A stretch of 64,000 nucleotides of DNA from Ruminococcus_C sp963590855 (GTDB lineage: Bacteria; Bacillota; Clostridia; Oscillospirales; Ruminococcaceae): positions 62,001 through 126,000 of the forward strand of contig CAVAQT010000003.1 of the NCBI GenBank assembly GCA_963590855.1, in the 5' to 3' direction. Numbering within the stretch: the first letter of the stretch is position 1; each line of letters starts with the position of its first letter. Both the position numbers and the translations under genes were made by a program. Positions 13,442 through 25,400 of this stretch are shown here, piece by piece. Below the pieces are notes generated by a model. It was not told where the DNA came from. It did no database searches and saw only the letters and a list, made by a program, of their open reading frames with translations.

Positions 13442-16400
13442 TTACTTTTTCTTTCTTCTCGTCAAGATCGCCAGCAGCAGTGAGAATCCGCAGGCCGCAA
13501 TCAAAATGGTGATGTGCAGCGCATTTTCTCCTGTTTTCGGTGTTCCGGGGATATTTTGCTTTTCCGGAAGCGGAATCCGCTTCTTGATCGAAGTGTGTGC
13601 AGAAACATCAATGGTCGTGGTAGTTGTCTGTGTGCTGCTTCCGTCATGGCGGTCGGTTGCGCTGACCGTCGTTGTGGTAGTTGTTGTCGTGTCGATGCTA
13701 ACATGATGTTTCCGAGAAGTCGTCGTCTCCTGTGCACTGCCAGAGGTTTCAGTGTCTGTGTGGTGTGTTGTTGTGGTTTCTGTTGTGCGCTTGGTGGTTG
13801 TAATGCTGTGGGTATCGTTGCTGACATGCTGCTTTGTCGTGGTAGTTGTCCGACTGTCAGCCGTTGTCGAAGTCGTGGTGACTGACGAAGCGCCTGATGT
13901 GCCGGATACAGACGAAGCCGTGGTTTGACTGCTTGTCAGACTTGTGTGCGTTGTGGTATGTGTCGTGGTCGTAGTTGTGGTCGTTTCAGACGGCAGCGTC
14001 GGCCCTGCACTGGAAAGCGTCGTCATCGATGTCGTCGTGTGTGTATCTGTGGTGTGTTTCTTGCTAGTGACTGTTGTCAGATGTGTGATGCATGTTGTAT
14101 GGGTGGTATGTGTGGTTTTTGCTGTGGATGCTGTCGTCCGGGTCGCCGGCGAGTGCGTCGTCTGACGCGTGCTTGAGGTTGTGGTATGCCGTGTAGTGGT
14201 GGTTGTTTTTTCAGAAGTGCTGGTTGATGTTGTATGAGTTGTGTGTGTTGTGATATGCGCCGATGTTGTTGCGGTGGTGTGCTTCGTTGTCGTGGACGTT
14301 GTCTGCGCGGTCATTATGGTTGTCGTTGTTGTTTTGGTTGTTTGCGATGTCGATTTTGAAGTTGTGCCGGACGTTCCCTTCTGAGAGGTACTCGTTGTCA
14401 CGGTAGTGTGTGCCGATGTGCTGTCTGACGATGCACTGCCGGAGCCGGATGTTGTTTCCGAAGATACAGCACTCGACTTAGTCGTTGTCGTCTCAGCAGT
14501 TTCAGACGGCTTAGAGGTACTGGTGGTTTCCGCCGTAGTTTCCGAAGCGGATGTTGTAGTTTCCTCCGGATCCCGGTTCAGATATACATCCAGCGAATCG
14601 GCATCTGTGCCCTTTGCAATGTTATATCCGTCCAGACAAGTTCCCGAAGTCAGATCCTTTTCCTCCGGCAGTCCCAGTACGAGACAACCGTCCAGAATAT
14701 TTACGTTTCCAGTCAGATGGATCTCCGTCTGTTCGACATCTGCTCCGGCATATGCCCTTGCATGATAGCCGTCCGGAATCGGATCGACCCACAGACGATA
14801 GCCTGCCAGATAGGTCTTGCCGTCGATCGTAACAGAAAGCGGCATGTCTGCAAAGCAATATGTGCCGTCTGCACCGGTTTCAGTGGTACGCATTCCATCC
14901 GGAAGCAGTTCCCACTTTCCGTCCTTGCGGTAATACTGCCGCAGCACGATCCGTACATTTGCGATGCCGGATTCGTTTGCGCCGATCTGCTTGTCGCCAT
15001 CTGCATCATCCCAGACAATGCCGGAGATAGATGCGCCGATATCCTGCGGCACGATGCCGCCGTCCTGACCGGAGTGATCCTTTGCCTTGACAATGTCATA
15101 ATCGATACCGCGTACTGTGCGCTGATATGCCGCAGAAACATCTGCCGCGTATCCTTCCGCCAGAATGATAAATTCATCCAGCTGCTGTAGTTCCAGTGTT
15201 CCTGCAATCAGGTCGCTGTCCTTCATGCGGTCTGTTCCGGCATGATATTTTGTTGCCGCACAGCCCTCCGGCATCTGGCAAAGCTTCAGCTGATATCCTG
15301 CCACATATGCCCTGCCGTTTTTCACGACACTGACGGGCAGGTTTTCAAACCGGTAGTCCCCGTTGGACGCCGATGCCGTCGGTGTTCCGGTAGCGATAGG
15401 GATCGCCGCCGTTGTGCCAGTTGCCACCGGAGCAGCTGCCGCGGTTCTTGCAGTGACCGGTGTTTCTGTTGCCACCGGTACGCCAGCCGTCATTGGTGCA
15501 AAGTCCTCATCCAGTATCCACATGCCCTGATCTTCATCATAGTAGCTTCGTGTCAGCTGAACCAATGCTGTTGCAATTCCCACTTCTGCTGCATCCTGTA
15601 TGCCGTTATAATTTGCGTCATCCCAAATATGACTTGTGATGGATGCCGTCTCTACCGCGGTCAGACCGCCGTCATAATCCGTGTTGCTCTTTGCCTTGAC
15701 GATGTCATAGGTCTTGCCATCCACGGTACGGTCATAGTACGCATTGCCAGCGGACGCTTCCGCCAGAATGATTACCTCATCTGCACTTCCGTACAGATTG
15801 AGCGTATCCGCAAAGAGGTCACTGTCATCTGCTGGGTGTCCTGCCACGCGAAGCTTTGTCGCTGCATAGCCCACCGGCATCTCGCACAGCTGCATCTGAT
15901 AGCCTGCCAGATAACGCCTGCCGTCGATCTCTACGAATGTCGGCAGATCATCAAAGCGATAAGTGCCGTCAGAAGCCGAAGCCGTCGGTGTGCCTGTTGC
16001 CACAGGAGTTGCTGTCGCGACCGGAGTGCCCGTTGCAACCGGAGTTCCGGCAGTCATTGGCGTCGCAGTTGCAACCGGAGTTCCTGTTGCCACAAGGACA
16101 AAGCTGTCGTCCAGTTTCCACTGCTTGTCAGCATCATCATAATACTTTCGGGTCAGTTTTACCGAAGCTGTGGCAATGCCCACTTCCTCTGCATCCTGAA
16201 TGCCGTTATAGTTTTCGTCATTCCAGATGAAGCTTTCGATAGACGCAGTTTCAATGGGTGTCAGACCGCCGTCATAGTCCGTGTTGTCCTGTGCCTTGAC
16301 AATGTCATAAGCACGATCTCCCACAGTGCGGTCATAATAGGTGTTGCCGCTGGACGGTTTCGCCAGAATGATCACCTCATCTGTATCTTGATACAGATGC

Positions 16401-19400
16401 AGTGTGCTGGTGCCAGTCGCAGCCTGAACGTATAAGTCGCTGTCCGCTGTGCTGTCGTCGCCCATCCGGAATTTTGTTGCAGCGTAACCTTCCGGCATCT
16501 CGTTCAGACTCAGCTGATAGCCTGCCAGGTAACGCTTTCCGCCGATCTCTACAAATGTCGGCAGATTGTCAAAGTGATAATGTCCGTCACTGGATGCTGC
16601 TGCGGTCGGCGTATTTGCTGCAGCCGGTGTGCCCGTTGCCACAGGAGTTGCCGTTGCAGTCGGTGTGCTTGTTGCCACAGGGGTTGCGGTGGCGACTGGT
16701 GTTCCCGTTGCCACTGGTGTGCCAGTTGCCACAAGAACAAAGCTGTCGTCCTGCTTCCACTGTTTGTCGGCATCATCGTAATACTTTCGGGTCAGCTTTA
16801 CTGACGCTGTTGCAATGCCCACTTCGTCCGCATCCTGAATGCCGTTGTAATTGGCATCATTCCAGATATAGCTGTCAATGGACGCCATTTCAATTGCCGT
16901 CAAACCGCCGTTGTGCGATGCGATCGACTCTGCCAGATTTGCCGGTGCATAAGCGATGCCATCAATGGTGACGGTATGCTCTGCCACACCTTCGGTTGCC
17001 CTGGCTGCCAGAATGATATGCGATTCACCGTCTGCCATCATGCTGCCGTTTTCCGGGTTCAGGAAGCTGTTTTCCCGACCCTTATCCGATTCCGCATACT
17101 GCTTGGTCACCGCATAAGTATCCGGCACTGTCGTCAGATCCAGCTTGACATGATAGCCATAGATGTGATCCTTGTTGTCCGCAGTGCTGCCGTCAGACAG
17201 ATCTACCGGTACATGAACATCCAGACCATCAAACTGATATACCCCGTTGTCCACGATCTGAGAAACTTCGCCGAATGCATCATCCGGTACCCATTTTCCA
17301 TTCTCATAGATGTCACGAGTCAGTATCACACGAACAGAAGTGGCTACCGGCACTTCATCCAGGTTATACAAACCGTCATAGTTCTTATCTTCCCAGATCG
17401 TGCCGCGGATAACGCCCTTGTCCTGCTGCTTGAGTCCGGCATCGTAATGAGCCGTATCCTTGCCGCACGCCAGATCTACCTGGTACATTGTACCATTGGC
17501 ATCCGGCACATTCCGTACCGAAGCACGGTTTGCTGCTCCGCTGGCATCCGTACCTGCATCCGCCGCCGGAATGATAAATTCGTTTGGACTTGTCAGATAA
17601 GTGCTGTCCAGTGCGAGGTCGCTGTCCTTGGTGCGGTCTGTTCCCACGCGATACTGTGTTGCCAGATAGTTTCCGCGGAGATTTTCCAGACAAAGCTGAT
17701 AGCCTGCGGCATAATCCACATTGCCGACTCTTACCCAGGTGGGCAGATTCTTTAGTGTGTACTCGCCGTCTGCATTTGTGGAATCAGAAAAGGCATTGTT
17801 GGCCGGCTGCCACTGGCTGCCGTCGTAGTAATACTGGATTGCCTTGACGGTGACGTTTTCGATTGCCGCCTTGTCCTCTGCTGTATTTGCACCATCATCC
17901 TGGATACCGTTATAATTGCGGTCGATCCAGATCCGTCCGGAAACGTCTCCGGTTGCCATGGGTACAAAGCCGGCATCATAACCAGAAACATCTTCCTTTC
18001 GGAGAATGTCCATGCCATCCACAGCATATGCCGTGCTGTCTGTATCCACAGCCGCACAAGCAAAATAGGTGTCTTTCGTCAGATAACGGCTCTCCGCATC
18101 CAGGTCGCTGTCTATTGTCGGATCATCGCCCTGCTGATACCAGGTAATGGTATAACCGTCGGGCACTTCGCTTGTCATCTTCAGCTGATAATAGCTGAGA
18201 TAGGTCTTACCGCCCACATTGCAGAACGTGTCTACATCGTTGAACTGGTACTTGCCGTCTGTGTCAGAAGATGTCTTCCATGTGCTTCCGGTAGAATGAT
18301 AGCTGCCGTCTGCATCACAGTAATACTGCTCCAGTGTGATCTCCACATCGGAAACATTTCCTTCGCCGTTATCCTGCAAGCCGTTGTAATCCGTATCATT
18401 CCAGACGCGGCCCACGATCTGTGCCTTTTCGACCTGCTTCAGACCGCCGTTCCAGTTGTCCTGGTCTGCGGCATCTGCAATGTCGTATGTCTTGCCGTTA
18501 TAGGTTCTCTGGTATTCGCGATCCGTTTCCGGCTTTGCATCTGCTGCCGGGATCAGGTACTGATCCGGTGCCGTCAGATAAATGTTATCGCTCTGATAGG
18601 GATCTGTGATCCAGAATCTGCTGTCTCCGCCTGACTTTGTGATGCCATAAGTGATCTTGCCATTGGCATCCTTCGGCAATGCGTCCAGTTTCAGCTGATA
18701 ACCAGCCAGATAGCGCTTACCGCCGACTTCCACAAATGTGGGAACATCATCAAACTGATAGTTTCCGTCGCTGTCGGTTTTTCCCGTTACAGTAAATGCA
18801 GTCGGTATCCAGCTTTCGCCGTCCCAGTAGTACTGTTCCAGCGTCATCGACAAGCCGTCCATGCCGCTTTCGTCAGCTGCCATACTGCCGTCATAATCCG
18901 CATCGTTCCAGATGCATCCGATGATGGATGCGTTCTGGAATGCCCGGATGCCGCCGTGGTACGCATCCTTGCTGTCACGGCTTTCTGTGATATCGTAAAC
19001 AATATCTGTACCCGGAACTGCACGATAAGTGCGGTCGTAGTACTCGTTGTACTGCGGTGTGCTTCCGATGCTCTCGCTGGTGTACGACTGTGCCTCTGCT
19101 GCAACGATCAGGTATTCCTGCTTGCCCATCAAAGTGAGTGCGCCGTTGTCCCAGTGCAGCTTGTTGTCATTGGCGAGCACGGTAACCGCATCGCCGTCCG
19201 GCAGTGCATCCAGATGCAGCTGATAGCCAGCCAGATAGCGCTTGCCGTCAACCTCCGCATAAGTGGGAATGCCGTCAAAGTGATATCGTCCATCGGAATC
19301 TGTCACTGCCTGCATTGTGACTGCCGTCTTTTTCCAGGTAGTTCCATCCAGATAATACTGATACAGCGTCAGGTGCAGATCCTTGCATCCGCTTTCGTCA

Positions 19401-22400
19401 GAATCCATTTTGCCGTCATAGTTTGCGTCATTCCAGATTCGACCTTCCATTGCCGCGGTTTGCATGGTTTTCAGTCCACCGTTATACACGTCGTCAGAAT
19501 TTTCTGCGGTAACAATGTCATACTTCACATTGCCATATTCCCGTACATAGTATTCGTGGAATCCCGTTTCACCGCTGCCAGCTTCGCCACGCGCCGCCTG
19601 CTTTGCCAGCAGGATATACTCGCCCGGCTCGTTGAAGTCCACGGTATGGTCTGGGTTAGAATCCTGAGACGCTGCCAGCAGGTCACTGTTGATGCAGCTT
19701 CCTGTGGAATCCAATGCCCGGTACTTGGTCACCGCGTAGCCATCCGGCACGACATTCAGCCGCAGACGATAGCCTGCCAGATACATCTTTCCATCAACCG
19801 TTACAAAGGTCGGCTGGTTGGAGAACTGATATTTGCCTGTGTTTACCGCAGTTTTTGCGGAGAACGTCTGATGCAGCTTCCAGTTTCCGGCATCGTCCAG
19901 ATAATACTGGTCGAGATATACGGTCTGCTGTGTCAGCATTGCCGATTCACCGGTTTCTTGTAAGCCGCTGTAGTTCTTGTCGAACCAAACTGTGCCTTGA
20001 ATCGTTCCGGTTTCAAATGCTTTCAGACCGCCGTTGTAAACGTCGATCACATCTGCATTCAAAATGGAATCGTATTTCAGATTTGTGACAGGATCCGTCA
20101 GATCATTCAGATCATAAGGATCGTTGTTCTGTGACGGTTGTGCCGTCAGGAAGTAATCCCCGTTGTCCGGTGCAGTCAGATAATTCGTTTTTGCAATCCA
20201 GTCGCTGTCTGTTTCCGTGTCACCCGTTGCCTGGCGATACCGTGTCACCGCATAGCCCTCCGGCACGTCCGCACGAATGCGGTAATATGCCAGCTGGTCT
20301 TTGCCGCCAACCACAAAGTGCGTCGGCACCTTGGTGAACTGGTATACACCATCGGCATCGGTTTTCACAGTTACATCGTTGTTCATGCGGACAAACTGCT
20401 TTGCAGTGGTATCGTAGCGATACTGTTCCAGAGTGACAGAAACGCCGCTCTTGCCCTTTTCGCTGTTGTCCAGAATGCCGTTATAATTCTGGTCATCCCA
20501 GATCTTGCCCTTTACCGTTGCAATACCACGTTCTTTCAGACCGGCATTCAGATCAGTATAATCTCTTGCCTTTACCAGATCGTAGTACTTCTGCTGTGCA
20601 GTGTTCGGGGTGTCAATGCTTTTAATGTTGGTATCGCAAACATATGTCCAGTTATAATCGGTATACGGTTCTGTACTGTTGGACTGCGTGCCTGCCTGTG
20701 CCTCCTGTGCCAGAATCAGCATTTCGTGATTGCCCTTCAGCACGGTGATGGGCAGGTCGCTTGTCCGCTGGCTGTCCTCGATACCGTCGGCATCGGTCAC
20801 ATACAGCTTGCTGTAAACCTTGTCCGGGTCTGCATCATTCCAGTACTTCGTTGCCGCATAATCCTCCGGCAAGGTTTTCAGAACAACCTGATAGCCTGCC
20901 AGATACTTTACGCCATCCTTTTCCACATAGGTGGGGAGATTGCTGAACGTGTATTTGCCGTCCGTTTCTGTTTTGTGCGTCCGGAATTCTGCATTTTCCG
21001 GCACCCATTCGCCGTTGCGATAGAAATACTGCTGCAAGTTTACAACAGCCGGATTGGTCTCACTGCTGTATGCAGATTCGCCCTCGTCCTGGATTCCGTT
21101 GTAGTTGGTATCCTCCCAGACAATGCCGCTGACAGATGCAGATTCAAATGCTTTCAGACCGCCGTCATAGCCGTCATAATCCTTTGCCTTGATGTAATCG
21201 TAGGCATAGTCATGATTACCGTCGTTCACTGCCGCATCATCATAGAGAATGTACGGTTCAAAATAGGTGCTTCCGTCAATGCCCGGCTTTGTCTCCGGCT
21301 GAGATTTCTTTGCAGTGATGAAATAGTCACCGTCTGCCGGAGAGGTCAGATAAGACGCAATGTCATAATCGGTGTGGCCTGCTCCGTGCTGTTCGTTCTG
21401 CGAGATCAAGTGGCTGTCCACCACCTGAGTCTCTGCATCGCCGTTCTGACGATAACGGGTAACAGCATAGTTTTCCATGCCGCTGGGCAGCGACAGCAGT
21501 TTCAGACGATAATGTGCCAGTACCTTTTCCCCATGGATTTCCGCATATGTGGAAACATTAGAGAATGTGTACTTGCCGTCTGCATCGGTTTTTACCTGGT
21601 AGGTGTGAACCAGTTGATAGCTGCCGTTTTGCAGCACATACTGCTCCAGCCGGATCTCTGCATCGGCAATTCCCTTTTCGTAGAATTGAGTCGTGCCGTC
21701 CGCATCGGTCACGGTATTGCGGATACCGTCATAGTCGAATGTCTCCTGGTATTCCCCGGCTGCATTCCTGCCATTGTCCTCCCAGAGATAACCGGTTACT
21801 TCAGAGGTTTGGATCTCTGTAAAGCCGCCGCTGTATTCCAGAAGGCGCTGTGCCTCGCCCATATCATAATGGGTATCCTGATAGTCAATGACGTTGTTCG
21901 TACTTGAATCAACTGTCGTTTCTCCGGCAACAATGATGATGTCAGCGTCTGCATCATAGTTGTGATGCGTTGCTGTAACATTGCCATTCTCATCATACTC
22001 GAACCAGTCGTCACCAATGAGATAGTACTGCATCTTACCAGTATATTGCAGATCACTGTTTTCCGCAGAGCGGCTGTTCGGATACTGTTTATACTTGGTG
22101 ATCGCATACTTTTGGTACAGATCGGCATTCTTATCCGGATCGACATACAGCCGATAGCCTGCCAGATATGTCTTTCCGTCCTTCTCGTAATAGCTGGAAA
22201 CATTCTGGAATACATATGCGCCGGATTCCGCTGTCTGAATGTCGCGGTCTTCACCGGCAATGTACTCCCACTTCTTCGTGTTCCCATCATAATAGAATGA
22301 TTGCAGAGTAACTGTCACATTGCCAATACCCTTTTCATAGGTATCCCGAATGCCGTTATAGTTGGCATCGTCCCAGATCCACTGTCCGATAAAGCCGCGG

Positions 22401-25400
22401 GAACCATCCACAAATCCCAGAGAAACACTCTTGTTGATCTGGAATGTCTGTCCGTCGTCTTCATACAGCGGTTTATGATTTTCATCATAAGGAACGCTCG
22501 TCAGGAACGGGCTTGTGCGGAAGCTGCCTGCTACCTTCATCAGGTCGTTATCATCATCCTTTTTCAGCGGATCATCATACAGCATAAAGGGTGACGGCTT
22601 ATAAGGAATGCCGGAAGTTCCGTCATACCTTGCAACTGCCACATAGTTCTTGTTCGGATACAGACGGAACTGATAGTAGCCGTCTTTTCCCGTGCGGAAT
22701 GTTGCCGGGTTGCCGTCGCCGTCAACGGCGATCTCCGAAGAGATATTGCCGTCTGCATCAACTTCGTGCATTTCTACAATGACATCTCCCAGCTTACCTT
22801 CGGTATCCTGCATGATGCCATCGCTTTCGATTGTGCCGTTGTTATCTGTTTCATCGACCCATGTCCAGCCGCCGTAGGTATAACCTCTGGAGACACCCAG
22901 CATATAGGATGTCATAGCGGTGTCATAAGCCTGATGCTTTGCCGCATCTTCTTCCACTGCGGCTACATGAATCGGTGCAGTCTGTACGACAAGCTGTCCA
23001 ACCGAAGCCTTTGTGTTGGCTGTCTCATTGGCAAGAGCCGCAGTGTCACTTGCGCCGATGCCGTTATAGACAACCGTTCCGTTCCGGTAAACCTTGAGCG
23101 CCGTCTTTGTCTGTCCCAGTTCCCGTGTGGTAACGGAATACTGATCGTAATCCTCCGGCAGCGTATACCGCAGCAGGTAATCACCCGGTGTCAGATTCGA
23201 CAGGATGAAATAGCCCTGGTTGCCGTAATAGTCGCTTTCGGTGGTGTACGTTACCGGGCCGTCGGTGGTGTACTGATATGCTGTCGGGTTGTTATCCACA
23301 CTTGTCAGCATTGCGCCGGTTTCAGGATCCAGCAGTACATAACGCGGTGTATCCGGATCGGGGTTTGTAGACGGATCCGGGTCAGCTGCAACCGCTTCAC
23401 CCTTTGCATTGACTGCATAGCCCTTTGTGGTCAGCAGTTCGACCTTGACGCCGTTGATGCCGGGATCATCCGGCTTTCCGTCAAAGTCAATATCTGTCGT
23501 CCACTTTCCAGTGGGCAGCAGCCGTCCGTTGGCAGATACTGCATACTCGGCTTCGTTGCACTGTGCATCATAATTCAGATCGCTCCAGACATAGCTGCCG
23601 ATATAACCCTTTCCGTGCGGTGCAGAAATATATGCGCCTGCCTGCTTATTTTCGATGAGCTGATAGCTGCCGTCTGTTGACGAGCTATCCCGATAACCGC
23701 CGGCAAAGCTGTTCCACTGGGTATACTCCTGTACCGCGCTCTTGATATTCTCTGCGTTTTTCGGATCTTCCGGATTAGATTCCGGCGTTCCCACATATTT
23801 GGGCAGATTCAGCGGTGCATGCATCTCATAATAGAGTTCCAGCCGGCTCTTCTTACGCAGTGCTGTGTCTGCATTGTTCAGTTCAGCCCATATTGCACGA
23901 ATGCCGCGCACCAGCGTCTCATATTCTGCATCCGAAATCTCCTTGTTCTCGTGTGCTGCCATCAGATCTGACAGCTTTACGAAATAGGCATCCTTCGCAT
24001 GCACTTCACCGTACATATCCTCATAGAATTTCTTTTTGTCTACGTCTGTTACAACGTCGTCCGGCGGTGTCGGAAGCTGATCGATGTTCTGCAATACATA
24101 CTTTCCGTTTTGTTTTACGATCGGCCCAACCCAAATGGTATACTGATCCTGCTGCAGCGTCGAAGAGACGTTTTCCACAACCTGTTTCAGTTGTACCGAC
24201 TCCGGAATGAGATAACCGTTCCACTGTGAGTTACGCGGTGTATTTTTGTCGCTGACCTTGGTGTCGCCTTGATACGGCAGCACATCATAGAACAAAAGCT
24301 TGTTATACACCGTGTCACCGCTGGAGGAGTTTTGCAGAGAGGAAGCATAGGAATACATGCTGCCTTCCGGCACCTGCACCGGTATGGTGCTGTTCACCGT
24401 ATCCAGCTCCGAAGTGGCTGTTTTCATTTGTGTCACAGTATCAGTAGACATCAGCGTGATTGCCTGCGAAGTAATGGTGATCGCCACATCACGGCTGTTG
24501 TTGTTCTGGTTGACATCATGGCTGTCAACCTCATAAGCGACCATCTTAACACGATCCGGCTTTTCCGGGATGTACGGTTTGAAAGTACCTTCCTTAAAGC
24601 CGTATGCCTTCGCCTGCATCAGTTCTGTAGAAACCATGTTGTTGTTGGTCGTATCCAACGGTACCATCATTTCCACTACGATCCGCAGTCCCGGCGCTAA
24701 TGTTCCGGAGAACTTGAAGTTTACGATTTTCCGGTTCAATACATTGGTAGAAATCGGCTTTCTCACAAAGTACGGATTCGGTTCCTGCTGATCGTCCAAT
24801 GTGACCTTTGCATTTTCCGCATTGACATAGGCTTTATTTTCCACATCTACACCGACAAGCTTCACGTCTCCGCCATTTTTCAGGGAGACGAACTCGCCCT
24901 TTTCGTTTTCGATGTGCCATGTCCACTGCGGTGTCTTTTTGTCCAGATTTTCCGCCGGTGACTCAATGCTGTTGTCTGCACCAAGCACCGCGGTACTCTT
25001 GTAGTTATCCCCAATATAATAATCCGGGATGCTGCCGTTGGAGTCGTCCTGATACTCCACATAGTCAAACGAACTTTCTGACAGATTTTCCAGATACGGC
25101 AGCGCCAGGGAAACCGTCGGATTGGACAGGTTGTCATCCTCCTCATCCTTTCCGCCATACGCCTGGGTCGCCAACAGATCATGACTCAGATTCTTATAGG
25201 TGATCGTATACTTCATCATTTTACTGTTCTGGATGTTGATGCCGGTGATATTGCTGCTCCATCCAAATTCGCTTGCCTTTGCACCCGTGAAATACTTCGC
25301 ATCGATGTCAATGCCGAGCCACGGAAGCTCCGGATCCAGGTAGAAGCCCACACGAGAACGTGTTCCGGAAACTGCATACTTGAAATCATCACTGCGCAGG

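Larger units (their letters stand above)
14580..23611 (-). repeat. Sixteen tandem SdrD-type B domains
   Basis: Degenerate protein repeats of about 150-220 residues. Each opens with an IWNDANYNGIQD-like calcium loop, continues with LxQYYYDG and DGxYxFxxLPTFVEVxGKxYLAGYQL, and closes with YDIVKAxDxxDYxGGL. Starts fall near 23611, 22880, 22395, 21800, 21140, 20520, 20000, 19450, 18925, 18425, 17960, 17410, 16885, 16240, 15640 and 15040. The domains starting near 16885 and 16240 are the most alike, implying recent duplication. Confidence 0.88.
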
